Part shown: one piece after another, positions 21,456-35,005 of the stretch | How the letters are laid out: each line of letters starts with the position of its first letter | Numbering within the stretch: position 1 is the first letter of the stretch | Assembly: GCA_008711295.1 (NCBI GenBank) | Contig: VUYV01000293.1 | Span: forward strand, 1-64,000 | Reading direction: 5' to 3' | DNA length: 64,000 bases | Source: Anarhynchus alexandrinus | Taxonomy: Eukaryota; Chordata; Aves; Charadriiformes; Charadriidae | Made by a program: the position numbers and the translations under genes | Notes under the pieces: generated by a model | Told to the model about the DNA's origin: nothing | Seen by the model: the letters and a program-made list of their open reading frames with translations, nothing else | The model's database searches: none

Positions 21456-24400
21456 GACTGCCAAAATAAGACCACTTGAGTTTGTCTCAAAAATTAATTT
21501 CCTAAGACTCCAGTGAGTTTAGGTTACTGGCAGGACTTAGATTTTGCTCTCTTCTCACTGTAGCCACCGAGTTTAATATCCTGAAGATTGAGATGTTTTT
21601 GTCTACCTACAGCCTTTAGGAGGACTTAATGCACTCCTATTTCACAGTTCAGAGGGCTAGAAAAACTGACCTCATTTGGCCTTACACACTTGGAAATTAA
21701 TCTCAGTTTCTCTTTTATATACGTAAACATTAATGGGCAAGATTCAAAGGAGCAAAACCAGGTCAATTCCAACCTTTCAGTTCTTGAAGAGATCGCTGAC
21801 TTTCGAAGACTTTAAAGGGCAGTTTAAAGGTACACCATTTCTTTGGATTCCTTACAAGACAGGATTGCAATGGCCATGTGCTCTTCTGTCACATTTCCAC
21901 TTTTCCTCTGCCTGTTCCTGACATGTTGCTACGCCAGGAAAGAGGGGTAAAAGAGCAAGTAAGCTGGCACGCCTATTTCTGCAGATTTCTTCTAACGAAA
22001 TAAATTTACCTTTCAGAAAGGCTGGTTCTCATTGTTTGCAAATGTACCAAAGAACAAACTCTGATTCAATGAGTTTATTTCTTGCCCCAAACAACTCTGG
22101 GTTCTCATGGAAAGACTAGGAGTGAATTTTCAATTTTTTTTATATTTCCAAATCATTAATACATCAGAGTTATACAAAATTTAAAGCTTAGATCACCAGA
22201 AATGCTTTAGGCAATTAATCTATAATTTTATAACACATGTAAATAATCCCAAGGCAGATTTAAATTTGTTGCCTATTTCAGAGTTGAAAGAAATTATATC
22301 AGATCTTTTCAGTGAGTCACTAGACATTATATGCTAAACAGATTCCAGTCTAAACTGTTGGCATCCTGATGGAATAATCCACTAATTATCTTACCATTTA
22401 GCTGTAATTTTTTAATACTTCCGTCTGCCCTTCAGTTGCAAAGCTATACATGATATTTTTAATATGCTAATACAATGCCACTTTATTTGGTTTAAACATG
22501 TCAGTTTAGTGAGCTTCCTTCCAGCTGCAGCAAACAGTCCCTTGAGAGTTTGCAAAGAATGATTTTAAAAAGACTTATTCTTATTCTTTCTTAGATATAG
22601 ATGTAGTCATGTACACATGTATATAAATATATATATACATATTGGAACATAGAAGAGAGTTTTTTAAGAACCATATTAATATTATTTTCATAAATGTAAC
22701 TGATGAATATTCAATTTCCTGTGTCTTCCTAGCAACTTCAAAAAGGGATTTTGAAGCTACTCAAGATATCTCAGACTTTATTATTAGGAACTCAATTTGT
22801 TTTTTTACAGGTGTTTTTATTTTTATAAAATGTTTTCCATGTTACAAATTAGACACAAGTAAATCAGATTTTGACTTCAATTTTTAAAGTAGTTTATTAT
22901 TAATATTGACAAAAAGAATATTTACTATTTCTTAAGGTATTATAAATTGAAATAATTTAGAAGTTTCATTTATTTCATTACTGAATGACTGAACTTGGTA
23001 AGCCAACATACATTTCCTGCAAACTGAAATGTCGTTATAGGTATAAAACTGAGACCTTTATTTAACAGCATCATCCATATCTGTCCAATCATTTAATATT
23101 GTCTGTTAATATGAAAATGATCGCAATATCAAGCCTTATAGTTCTTTACGCTCGAAGCACAATTCCTCAAAAAAAAAATAATTAGAGGGAGAGATTTAAT
23201 TGTGATTACCACTCTAAAACATTTTTGTAAGTATATTTTGGTGGGTTTTCCTACAAGTTCTGTGTTATGCCACAAATTTTAATATGGCAAGAGAGATACA
23301 ACACCTTATACACAGAGCCAGGAACTTACAGTTAGTCTGAGTAATGTTCTAGCGGTCTAATTAGAGTACAACAAGCAGCCCTCATAGTAAAGGTGATACA
23401 GACACTTGTGGTCGACATTAACCAATTTTTGCAAATTACCATTAAGAATACAGTTCTAATTATTACACACAGACTTCCTAGCATCTGCCCCTCTTCTCTG
23501 CTGTTAGTCTCGTACACCCAGAAAAGGCAGAGGCTGAAGCTGAGAGCCCTTCTTCCGCCCATGGGTGTTGGGTGAGTCATCTTCACCGGGAGGAGCACCC
23601 CGCCGATGGGATGTGCGCTCTTCCACTTTGGTTCACTTAGCAACACTTTCAAACATTTTCATGAAGTCTGATGCTAACACTGATCTCTCTGTAACTTAAG
23701 TTGTGCAATGATTACTTATCTTTACTGAACTTTGTCAAGTTTTGTAGGGCAACAACTGCACAATAGCACGAAGCTAAGCTGGAACTAAGAACAAGTCAGA
23801 GGTTAGTCATCTGAGCAGTAGATAACTTTGCTGTGACGGGCAGGAAAAGCTAGACAAGAGGCATCTAACCACTGGGCAATGTGCTGTTACAGCTGAAAGC
23901 AAACTAAAACAAGCTGAGGCCAAGTCAAGTTGAGACAAGGCCTGACATGTCCTTATGTTGCTATGCTAGCGCAAGGCTTGGGCTAAGCAGCGGCAACACT
24001 GTATGTACTGTTCTGGGCTATTAGGTATGCTTGAAAAAAAATGACTTTGCTCTGAAACCACATTTTGGGGTTACCCTACGTTCATGCAAGTGTTAAAACT
24101 CATCATGGGTGAAAGGTGCTTTTGCTCAGAATTTTACTTTCGCTCATGTTCACAGGAGCAATCACTGGTCATCACATAGGTACGTCATTAGGCTGTTCAG
24201 GGGCATCAATAATGTCAAGTCAGGTCTGGCAATAGTTATGCAGGGCTGAATTCACAAACTGAAGGTTCTTTACACTGGGATAAATCAGCAAATGCTTTGA
24301 AGATTAATAGATCCCCTCAGGGTATAGCAAATGGATGCGTTACTATAATGCGAGCAGTATCTCCAGGAGCCATGTGACTCTCCCTGCAAGGTAATCGATG

Positions 24401-25637
24401 TCTCCAGCGAGGCAACAATGGCTTCTGAACTAAATTTAGAAACTGGATCACTGATAAAGAACCTCCAGTGTACTTCTATTATTTCAAATACCTAAGTCCT
24501 GTAAGTATTTATTATTGCAAGATCCAAAGAATAGCTTATACAAAGCAATAATAAAAAGATCACAAACTCGTGACTTAAGTTGGGTGACATTGATAATCTT
24601 TGTGTTTTATATGGTGCAAGTAAGATTTTTGTTCATCACTTTGCTTTAGACAACTGGTGAAATAAAGCATTTAGTCTGTAAATCAATGAGGTTTGGGTTT
24701 TTTTTTTATTTTATGTAGTGAAAAGAGTGTGCTAGAGTGTATATGTTTTATTTAGGATTACTTCAGTGGATATATTTTACAACACCACCTATTATTTCAG
24801 AGCACAACTTTTTGTGAAAAAGTTTTCCTTTCATGAAAACTATTTTCTGTTTCCAGAACGTTTTTCCAAGTCTTCAGCAGTGAATAACTGACGGAAGGAG
24901 ATACAGATTTGCAATTATTGGGTGATTTAATTTTTTTTTTTTTTTTAATGTTCTGAAATGAAGCAGAAGAACTAAGTTTCCCACAGGTTAAGAGGCTCTC
25001 AGGATGTGTCTGCATTAGTATTTTACTTTGAATAAGGAGTGCACTTGTGAAATGGATCCTGTTCATTCTCACTTAACACAATGTATTTGTATTGTGGAAC
25101 TGTCTCATGAACTGGGTTACTACCAGTGAAAGTAGGTGTGCTTCCTATTTTCCAATTAGTATGCTCCACTAATATTCTCTGATTGCTAATGTGTTCTCAC
25201 ACTGTGGAATCGGCTGTTACTGGTTGAAGATAAACCCCTCAGGATACCTATAGAGTGGATTTGGGGCACTTGGCACAGAGTCTCCTGCATTCCAGTTTTG
25301 CTCCTGCTGTGCTGGGCCAATTGCTACCGAGAACCCGGCTTGAGGCATCAATGAAGCTGAACAGGAGAGGAGGACTTCGTGGATGGATAACTTCCACGCT
25401 CACTTCAATAGTCCAGTCACCTCCTAGCCAAAACTTGGAAGTGAATTGTTGCTATTTTTGGATATAAAAATTGTATTGTTCTTTCCCACTGGGTTCCCAA
25501 TTTTGACAAAAGTTTATTCTCCCACGTAAACAGATATTAGTATTACCAGAACTGAGAAAACATGCTACGATTCATATTTTGAAAAACAGAAATAATCTCA
25601 TCTCTGAATAAAGAAGAGTGTATAGAACTAAAGGTAA
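21456..25637. other. unannotated sequence, transposon-free by eye
   Basis: No CR1 or LTR seen. Includes a (TA)-rich patch near 22612-22642 and a region near 23800-24000 with loosely repeated AAGCTAAG/AACTAAAACAAGCTGAG words. No supported gene. Confidence 0.45.
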
Positions 25638-25929
25638 TTAGGCCTCCCTGAGGCTATTTCTGAATCCATGGATCAAATCCTGACAGCGCTGCTCTTTATG
25701 GCTGAAGTCCATCAATTCTCGCCACTCCAGCTGAAGCACAGGATGGCCTAGAAGAGACACATCCATAAAAGAGAAAACCCAGTTGGTCAGCAGCCCCAGC
25801 ATCTCTCCAGCATCACCAGTCTCCTTCTTCTCGTTGTGATGGCCTTTACGGTGCAATCCCTTCTCGTTTCATCTGTTTCTCTTTCATGGGGACAAGCCAG
25901 TACAAAGCTTCCTCCTTCTGTGGGAATCA
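25638..25929 (-). pseudogene. possible exon or decayed coding fragment (unrecognised)
   Basis: On the minus strand a CATTACAG acceptor-like site precedes 292 bp that ends in a stop. The downstream two-thirds are open for 72 codons (25638-25856) with non-random composition, including LLTNWVFSFMDVSLLGHPVL and FSHKEQRCQDLIHGFRNSL. The upstream third is open only in a different frame (VIPTEGGSFVLACPHERETD), so a single protein would need a frameshift near 25860-25830. This resembles a pseudogene or old retrocopy. I cannot assign a family. A chance open frame is possible but the composition argues somewhat against it. Confidence 0.25.
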
Positions 25930-26288
25930 CTGTAATGTTTATTTTCAGAAAAGTTTTGGCATTTTTTTATGACAGGTTGATTGTATTATGAAAAGAAAGG
26001 TTCAGAAAGGAGACTGAACGCCACTGACTCAATTTCCAGAGCATTATTTGTTGGGCAAATATTTAAAATTATAATTTCAAATGATTAAATTCACACAGTA
26101 CACTAAAGAAGTCAAACAATGAGTTGGGAAGAAAACATTCCCTGAAGCAAAATACCAGATATTTCGGAAGTGAGAAACATCCAGTGTACCAATCTATGTA
26201 TTATTTAACATTTCCCATGCAAAAATCAAATACCACTTGAATTGCAAACTTGGTGTACAGCCACCCACATGTATGGCTTTGCTTAAAG

Positions 26289-26537
26289 CTACTCTTGACC
26301 ACAGGAGCTAGCGGTAGCAGAAATCGTGCTATTCACTCCGAAGGAAATTGCGTGCCTTTGAAGATCTGTACGGACAACACCGGCCTGTGCAAGGACTGGA
26401 ACATCGCTTAAACTCTCCAAGGGGGAATTACATACATTTGAAGCCGTAGACAGCTGCTCTGTGCGTACTCGTGGAAAAGGGTGTCTCAAGCTGCTTTTAG
26501 GAGTATTATAACTTTTCGTACAAATTAGGATTTGTAT
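26289..26537 (-). other. candidate terminal coding exon (unrecognised)
   Basis: On the minus strand an ACATTCCAG acceptor-like site at 26538-26540 is followed by an 82-codon open frame ending in TAG at 26289-26291. An in-frame stop lies just upstream of the acceptor, so the frame begins with the putative exon. The last residues include SPLESLSDVPVLAQAGVVRT and FGVNSTISATASSCGQE. The block has about ten CpGs in its central 170 bp, dense for this AT-rich neighbourhood. No family recognised. It could be the 3' coding exon of an unannotated gene, part of a noncoding transcript, or chance. Confidence 0.25.
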
Positions 26538-27418
26538 CTGGAATGTTTATCTGATACCTACCGTGAATGTGATGAGTCCAAAGATTAAAATAAAATTTCT
26601 CACCTCCCCCACGGAAAGCATTTGAACAGCACTGTGGATTATCCAGCATTCCAATTTAGCTCATTTTTTTCAGTGTTTAGAGCAAAAAAATGGGTTACAT
26701 ACATTCATTCATACACTACCTGCTACTGAAGATATGAATACAACTGATTGAACTGCATTTGGCTTTTATCCTGAGTCTAAGTGAGTACAGAATACTAATG
26801 CAATCATAAAGACACTGCAACTACAGCCATTTGTGGGTTTTGAAGCTCTGTTTGTAGTCAGATTGGAAGGACAGTAATAGAAAGATTTTCCAAACCCTGT
26901 CCACTTCTGTTTTTCTCTTCCCGTAGTTTTGTGCCTAACACACATAGCTCTGATTTTAAATTTTAGTTAATTTGAAAATCATACACTGATTAGTTTTATA
27001 TTCCTCTGAGCTAAAACAAAGGACCAAAGATGCACACTTAAGTCATGTATTGCCAAAGTGGAACACCGTTAACATTATCGCTTTCATCCTGTGGATAAGA
27101 CCTTCTAATCTTGCAACTTTGTTGACTTTCACTCCATAGGTTATAGGAAACCTATATTATCTCTTTCAAAAAAATTGAAAACAGCTTTCTCTTCCCACAA
27201 AACCCACTGAGATATTAAAGATTATCCCCTGTTTTAATCAAAAATCAAAATTTTTTCTGGTTTTTCAAGTTATGAAAAAAAAGTACATGCTAGACATACC
27301 TCTAGGATAGCTAGGAAGGGAAGGGAAGAGGGAAACAATCATCAGTCTAATCAAGCTGCAGTCTTTAGTTTTCTAGTGTCTACTTTGAATGTTCTAGTAG
27401 ACTAATTACCCTCTCCTG

Positions 27419-27464
27419 TTTTTTTTGGTTGGTTGGTTTTGTTTGTTTTTTGTTTTTTTTTTTT
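27419..27464. repeat. T-rich low-complexity tract with GGTT/GTTT units
   Basis: T homopolymers interrupted by TTGG and TTTG units. Confidence 0.85.
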
Positions 27465-28420
27465 AGTCTTTGGTCTTAGAAATATTTTCCAATGAAAAAT
27501 GGCAGGCTTTATTGTATAGCCATGAGAAAAATTGATTAAAACCCAAACCCTCAACATTTTCTCATGCAAAATATGCATCATCCTAAATTTTAAAGGGGTT
27601 TAATATCTTTTTTTCACCTGTTCTGATAAACGTGAGCATACTCATAACATAGCGTTAAAAGTCTTAAATTTCTAGTGGAGAATAATTTAAAGTTCTGTCA
27701 CAGATGAAGTGTTTATGCTCTTCAGTTTGTCTTTAACCTAATAACATCCTAGAAAGGGCTTATCTCATTTACATCTAATTTTGGTCAACAGAATATCAGT
27801 TTATTATTTCATGTTCTTTTCAATATTATTACTGAGGAAAAATCAGAAATATTTTTCTTCTTACACTGACTGTCTTCCCCTCAGAATGCCTCATCTGTTC
27901 CTTACTTTGATAATTCCCTTTAATTTACATATGCTTATTGGTAGGCTGCAAATTAACTCAAGTGGAAAAAAAAAATATATAAAAGAGACACAAGTGCCAT
28001 TAGGGAAAGCTCAGTGAAAAGCTATGCTTAAAATGCAGTGGTAGTCAAAGCAAACAGAATGATAGCATGAATAAAGAATGGTTTCATGATAATAACGAAA
28101 GAATTACCATGCCATTTTATAAATAGATCGTAAACTTTCACCCACAGCGCTGTTTTCAGCCTGGCCCCGGCGAAATCACTGCCAACATGTCTTCTGACTC
28201 CAACAGGGGAAGGATTTCGATCAGAGAGGGCTCTGAGCAGGAGTGTCAGCCAGGAGAGAGCCTTTCCCCTTCTCCCTGCCGTGACACTGGTGCATCGATG
28301 TTGGGGTAGGGTACTGGTCAGGCTTGGGGAAGGTGAATGAAAACATACAGAGAGGTGATAGGTATTTTTCTACCGCATTATGTGGTCTTTTCACAATCTT
28401 AGTATCCAATAAAGTTATGT

Positions 28421-28454
28421 AAAATAATAAACAAACAAACAAATAAATAAATAA
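28421..28454. repeat. (AAAC)n/(AAAT)n microsatellite
   Basis: Consecutive AAAC then AAAT tetranucleotides. Confidence 0.85.
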
Positions 28455-30686
28455 CTAGCGGTAGCGTATATTCTTACAGAATGGTTTCCCTCTGTTTGAC
28501 CTATATATGTAAGTCTTTTCCAAAACAATTTTCCTTTATTTTAAATCTGCTCACTGTAGCACTGGTTCTAGTCCTGTATCAAAATCTATAGAACAGGTTG
28601 ACGACCCTGTAGAATCCGTTTGGTTTGACTTTACATTTTGGGGGGGGAGAAGCTGAGGAAACCAAAACAAAAGCAATGACCCTTTTGCTTTCCGTATTGC
28701 AGTATAATAAACATTTTGAAACATATGTTATGGAACAGATGCAAAAAAGTAGCTTAAATAAATTGTGCTGGCATCCGGTGTAGTATAATCATCTGAAACT
28801 GTCACATTAATGGTTCCAGCTTATCCCGCAAAAGCAAAATGTGATAAAAATAGCCAGAACAAGCAAACACTTACTGGAACAGTAATTCAGCGTATGGAAA
28901 TGATTGTTTGAATACTTCACTTACACAGCGTATCAGTTAGTATTGGCACTAAAATAGATAGTAAAACACTAAAGCTTGACTAAGAATAATTCCATAATTC
29001 CTTCAAAATAATGCCTGTTCCTTGGAGGCTACAATCTTTTGTGTAACCAGTACCAGCACAGACTGACTGCCAGAATCAGTTAACCCCCAAAATCCCCAAA
29101 CCTCCCCAGATTTTATATATCTGCTTGTCACAAAATGCTTATAGAACTCAACAGACTTACAACCGATTGCTGTACAATAATCATATTTACATTCCAAGGA
29201 ATCTTTTTCATCTTATGCATTATATGGTTTGGATTATATAGTGCAAAATGAAACAAATTTGGGTTTGTTTTTAATAAAGTTAATTTAAAGTGGATCAACA
29301 CTATCGTGAGGAGGGCAACCAAAAGAAATAATGCAGCCCTGGTCTATATTTCTTCCTTGCCTCCAGAATTATTACTCATCTTTAGCTTCTAAATAGATTG
29401 GGGAACGTTAATAAAGATAATTTACTATCGAGCACGACAATAAATGAAAAGAATAATTTATTGCTCATCACACACCTCCAATTTTAGAAAGCTAAAATGA
29501 AGGGGGAAAAAAATCTTATTGGCTGTGTTACTAATTATTTATATGTCTCATTAAAAGCTCAGCATTTTACTCACTGCAACTATGTGACTCACCACTCTTA
29601 TCTTCAACTACCACCCACTGCTTTGGCCTGTCTTAACTTTAGATGTTGCAAAAGCTGATTTTGTAAAGGTAACTGGATGTGTACGTATTTCTTCTAAACC
29701 AGCTAGTTAAGAAATAAATCTGTTCGTACCTGCAGTGCGTGGTATTATCATCACAGACACATGCTGTGTATTTCTACTTCTTTTCCTCTTCTTCGTGCTG
29801 CAGAAAATACACGGGTAAGATTCCTCTCCCTTTTCTGTTCTGCACATCTGGCTAATAGCTGTGAGTATTTTGGGGAAAAACGATACCTAAACTGCTCATT
29901 TTGAGGTAAATTGGATTGTGATATTTTTATTTTATACAGGAAAACAAGCTCCTGGTTAAACAAAATGCACTTAAACTAAAGGAAAAAATACAAATATTAG
30001 AAATGTTGGTATGATAATGCCATTATCTTGTCAGAAACCTAAAGGTAAAACATGCAACAAAAGATAATTTTGAATCAGGAAAGTAGTCAGAGCGTTGCAC
30101 CATTTTCAAAAGAAATGTCCCGGAGTAGGAGTTCATAAATCCCCATTCAGCTGATGTGTTATAGTGAATTCAAATAACAATAGTTGCAAAGACTGCATTA
30201 TCGCATTACCCACTTCTACCTGTTTAAACATTATGAGGGAAAAGTAATACCTGCGACTATTTACAAAGCAGCAAATGAAAGGGCAGAATGTTCCTGTTTC
30301 CTGTGGAACTGACTGACCCCTGTTCTCCAGGAGAACAGTTTGCCGCTAATAGGAAAAATAAACAACAGATGGCCTGGAGGGACTTTCTCTTTTTTTTTTT
30401 TTTCTTTTAATGGGTTTTTACTTAACAGAAATCCGTAGCTTAAAGTAGGTCATTGTTAGCTGGGGATAGAGAACTACAATAGTTCTTAGCAGTTTAGATT
30501 AATTGGTGAGAAAGACCACCAGCCTGCCAAGACTGCTCGGTTGCCTGAGGAAAAATTAAATTTTTAAGGAAAATATTGGAGTTTAAGTTCTTTGTTTTAG
30601 CAGAAATTTCACCCTTTCTGTTCTGCATGTTTTGCTTTCGGATAAGTAGAACATAAATTCAAGAGTTTTGTGTGTTTCATTTTGGG

Positions 30687-30715
30687 TTTTTGTTTGTTTG
30701 TTTGTTTGCTTTTTA
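30687..30715. repeat. (GTTT)n microsatellite
   Basis: Five to six GTTT units. Confidence 0.85.
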
Positions 30716-31368
30716 TCTGAGCTCTAGGATAGAAATGTAGCAATCATCTAATACCAAAATGCAGCAAATCAGTGCAACCTGCTATCATAACTGTTTTCCA
30801 TCCCTTGTCTGGATACTTTTATACATTTCTTGCCTATGTCTTGGGGCTTGCATTTTTGAGAGAAAATGGGTTTTCTTTTAAGGGATAAAATCAAGACCTT
30901 AAGATATGGGACAGGGTTGGGAGGCACGAATTGATAACTGCAGTGAAATATTGTGAATAAAACTTATACAGCACAGCACAACATTCAAGACAGCTTCAAA
31001 TCCTTTTCTTTGTGCGGATGGAACCAGGAATCAATCAAAATCTGCAGAATATTTTCCAGCACATAATTTCATATTTCAAACCCGCTAAAGGTTTCTGATG
31101 CAGAGAGAGGACAGCAGGTAAATGAAGCTTTTTTTTTGCCACCAGTAATCTCATCCCTGAACTTTTAAGAATCTTCTTTTTTTTTTTTTTGTGGTACTGA
31201 AAGCTAAAAGAAGCACAGCTTCTGCCTGTAGTCAGAAAATATAGTTTCCCATAACCTGTGTGGTTAATGTCTGTGCTGGCTCTTATGTCACCACCAAACC
31301 TTAATGTAGACATATCTCTCGAACTCAGAAGGTCCAAAGTTCAAAAGAGAAGAGAAATGGAAATAGAG

Positions 31369-31902
31369 TCATAATAAACATGGAAAAGAAAGCTTTCTTT
31401 CTGTTGGGAAGTCTTCTGGCAAATTGCAAAACAGCAAATAAGGGATGCAATAGAGAGCACCCAGAAAAGGATAATCCAGCAGTGAACTGGAAACTGAAAA
31501 CGGTATAACAGGTGGTTTTGGGTACAAAACTGCTTTACTCAGGGAAGAATCCAGAGGAGAGAATGAAAAGAAGAAATTAAAAAAGGGAGGAGGCCAAAGC
31601 AGTCTGGGCTGTGTCACACGCGCCGTTCCAGTGGAGGGGTAAAAGCGTTGCGTTGTGGGTGAAAACAGAGACCAAACCCCCAAAAAAGTGAAGACGTCAG
31701 AGAAAGATGAAGGGCAATAAAACGTATGGAGCAAAATCTTACAACCATCCAAGACTCTCCATCCAAAGGAAGTGGTTCTTAGGGGGAAGACTTTAATTGG
31801 AGACCCCTTCATCACCACAGAGACGGGTAGTTGAGGAGGGGGCAGGGTTCCCTTAGGAGCACCAAGGAAGGCTAAAACCTGCAGACAGAGCAGGAGAAAC
31901 AC
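31369..31902 (-). other. long open frame of doubtful coding status (177 codons)
   Basis: The longest non-CR1 open frame outside the CR1 copies, on the minus strand. It begins MFLLLCLQVLAFLGAP, which resembles a signal peptide, and is rich in P, F, S and L throughout. The reading strand is pyrimidine-rich (the plus strand is A/G-rich), which by itself creates long frames full of F, S, L and P, and no domain or family is recognisable. The region 31540-31900 has more GC and CpG than its flanks. I regard it as probably not a gene, or as an unrecognised old element. Confidence 0.12.
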
Positions 31903-33281
31903 AGGGATGGTCTAAGCTTAGTCTGAAAGTACCTTTACACCTCAGCAAGAATGAGAACAACCCAAAGATGGATCAGAAGCAATGTGTAGTTATTAAAAAC
32001 ATGAAGTAAAATTCCATCTCTGTAACAACTGACAGAGACACCAGCAACACAGCACTTGGCTGACTGTCCACACTGATTAGGGAACTGAAGATTTCAACAG
32101 TTTCGCTCTATTTGAATTTGGTTGTTGAATCAGACAATCATGGGGACAGTGTCAAAAGTGTTTGGGGATTACGAGGGAGCAGAGGATAACTCTACTGGAA
32201 ACCTGACTATTTTCTCTATAACAATTTCTCACCTTTAAGCATGTTCTAATTCTTTGCCCCTGGTGCTAGAGGGACAAGTGAGAGCACAATTACCAATACA
32301 TTAATTCTCTTTCTCATATCTAAGAAAGTCAGTGATGACAAATATATACTAGCATATATAGTGAAAATAAAAACTGTCTGAGTTTGGTGTGAACTACACT
32401 GTGAAGAATAAACCCAAAGACAAATAATGGTGAAAGAAAAGGGAAGGATGTAATACAAAAAATAACAGGTTCATTGATCTGTTAAAATATATATTAGTGT
32501 TCATCTGTGTAACACTTAAAGGATTCAAAATTTTCTCTGATTCAAAACAGGCAGTGTTTAGTAATTGTGGTAAAAAGCATCTGATGAGAATTCATATTTA
32601 AGTGTGTCCTGAGGATGCACAAATACAAATACGTACATAATTATTTTTGCCCCTTAAAAATAAACAACAGAATGTTCCAAGTGATTGTCAGGCCAATACA
32701 CTGAAGCAAAGAATAACAAATATTTCTATGACAGATGTTGATTTAAATATAAGAGTAACGATATAAAATTTATGGGATGATTCACATAACAAATGTCAAG
32801 ATACAATATGTACAGACTTACATGGAAGAGATCAAAAAGCAGGGAGCAGTGGCAGTGGGTGGAGACTGTTATGCATCAAAGTGGTTTACATTTGATGAGA
32901 ACTACAGTTCACCAAAGAAGAAGTAATAGTGAGCTTATCTGCTGAAGGAATCTTTTTTCCACTTCTGTCTTCCTCTTTTTGTCTGTGAAAAATTTCCTTG
33001 GCAGGAAGGTATAAGAATATGGTCAGTGAGTGAGAAAAAAAGGTGAAAAAATCAGAACAAATGAATGAGAACAGACCAAGTAAATTAAAAACATTCATAA
33101 ATGCTTTCAAGCAATAACTTTCTAGGTCAACAAGCCCTGGGACACTGCACACGATTGAAGTACATCTCAGTAGTATTTAACATAATAGTGCCAATATATC
33201 AAAGGGAAAAGACAGGAAAGTTTTCTTCTTGTTGTTTTGATTTTACTGAGGAGGTGACATTCCTGTTTATGAAAATTGTCA

Positions 33282-33300
33282 AATAATAATAATAATAATT
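33282..33300. repeat. (TAA)n microsatellite
   Basis: About six AAT/TAA units. Confidence 0.85.
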
Positions 33301-34975
33301 TACAGATTTTTTGTAGCTCTTAGAAGCAGGCATGCAAACAGCATAACTTAAAATTTGTGAAGAGTTGTTTTCCTATAAAGAGTTATTTCAACAATTACCA
33401 CTATAATAAATAAAGCTTGTTGATCAATACTATATAATAAACTTATTAACATAAAACCAAGCCGAAATGTGCACAGTGAGAAAAAAGGAATGTTTGGCTG
33501 AGAAAAGAGATGTGATTCAGAGGCTTGCGGGCTGTGCATATGTTTTAATTATCTACCCACGTATAAAGCTGTCGCCTTGATAGAATGAAAGGAAAATGTT
33601 GAAAGGATTTTTATTTTTTTTAACATACAGCAGTTAGAGCGAAGCAAGAACAGATTAAGTATTGACTTGTAGATTCTACTTTCCTAGTGTAATTCAAAAC
33701 AAGATTAAAAATTTAAAATTAACTTCAAGATAAGAAAGAACACTGACTATACCTGTGTAGTATATGCTTCATGTCAGAAAACAACCAACCAAATGCAAAA
33801 TCTTCTATTGCTAACCAATGCCATGGATAAAGGATCAGCCACTAAATAAAAAAAATGATTTGTACTTCCTCTTTTAGCAATAGCTTTGCTCCTTTTAAGC
33901 TTCAGTATTGAATATATAATAAAAAAGAGTTAAGTTTCTTGAGCTTTCTTTTAAAAAGAGGCATTATTTTTTAAGATGTTGGTCTGAAATGAAATAGGAA
34001 TTGAGTATCTAGCCCTTTTGGGATATCTGAGCCCCAAAATCCTGAAAAAGCTAACTAATGCAATCAGACTCTCAATGATAGGAGCACCTGGGTTGGTGTG
34101 GCAATACTTAGATTGCATTATTCAAGAGTACATCAAGATAGCAATTCAACTTCTTGAGAAGAGACCTAGGTGTAAAACATACCTCTTCATACACACTGAC
34201 TTCTATGGAAAGGAAACCGTACAAGCAGACCAAGATGGTGCAAACCCTTTGGTCAGGTGTGATCTGAATATTTGGAAAATGAAGACCTCTGGAGGTTTTT
34301 GCCAATGGAAAAGCAGTGTAAGTGCACTCTATGTTCCATATTGCAGCCGGTTCCGTATTTCAAAAGTGTTTGTAATTACTCTAACTTGTAGTTGAATAAC
34401 TTCAATTCATGGTTTCTACTAGAACATACTCAGTGACACTTCCATTGAAGTGTTTGCAATTTGGTGAAATAGATTTTAGGGGACTTTGCAGAGATACATG
34501 GACACTTAAAGAGACAAGCTTAGAGGGATTTTGAAATAGCACCTAACCACACTCTTCCATTGCAATGGAAACTTGGCATATAGGGAGTGTTATAGTGCCC
34601 TTACAGTAGAGCATAAAATGGGATACGGTCAGAAATTAAATATTTAACTGCACAAACAAAGACAGAAATCTCATGTGACGAGACTTATCTAGTACTGAAG
34701 GTGCTTACATTCACTCAGTACTTGTTTTAGATTCTAGAGCTCTTTAAGCAACAGTGTTGGCTCTGGAGAAGTTGAGCTGAGTTCCTGTTTAGCTTCCTTT
34801 GCAGTCCAAAGACACGCTGGGAGAGCTACCTAAACTCCATCCAGATCACTAGTAGTCATGATTTCGTAGAAGTTTTGAACTTAACGATTTGTGTTTTGTT
34901 GTTGTTGCCACTTAAATAAAATTTACCCAAAATCTTGGCCACTTTAAGGAGCACATTGCACTCAATCAGATTTCA

Positions 34976-35005
34976 AATAGGAACATTTTTAATAGGAACA
35001 TTTAC
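34976..35005. repeat. 15-bp tandem duplication (2 copies)
   Basis: AATAGGAACATTTTT followed by AATAGGAACATTTAC. Confidence 0.85.

Larger units (their letters stand above)
26538..31368. other. unannotated sequence with simple repeats
   Basis: Contains the T/G-rich tract at 27419-27464, AAAC/AAAT repeats at 28421-28454, a GTTT repeat at 30687-30715 and a GC/CpG-richer patch at 28140-28330. No transposon recognised. Confidence 0.45.

Noticed and set aside
34018..34395. 125-codon plus-strand frame
   Set aside because: No recognised family and a start inside unique AT-rich DNA; a frame of this length is expected by chance in 64 kb.
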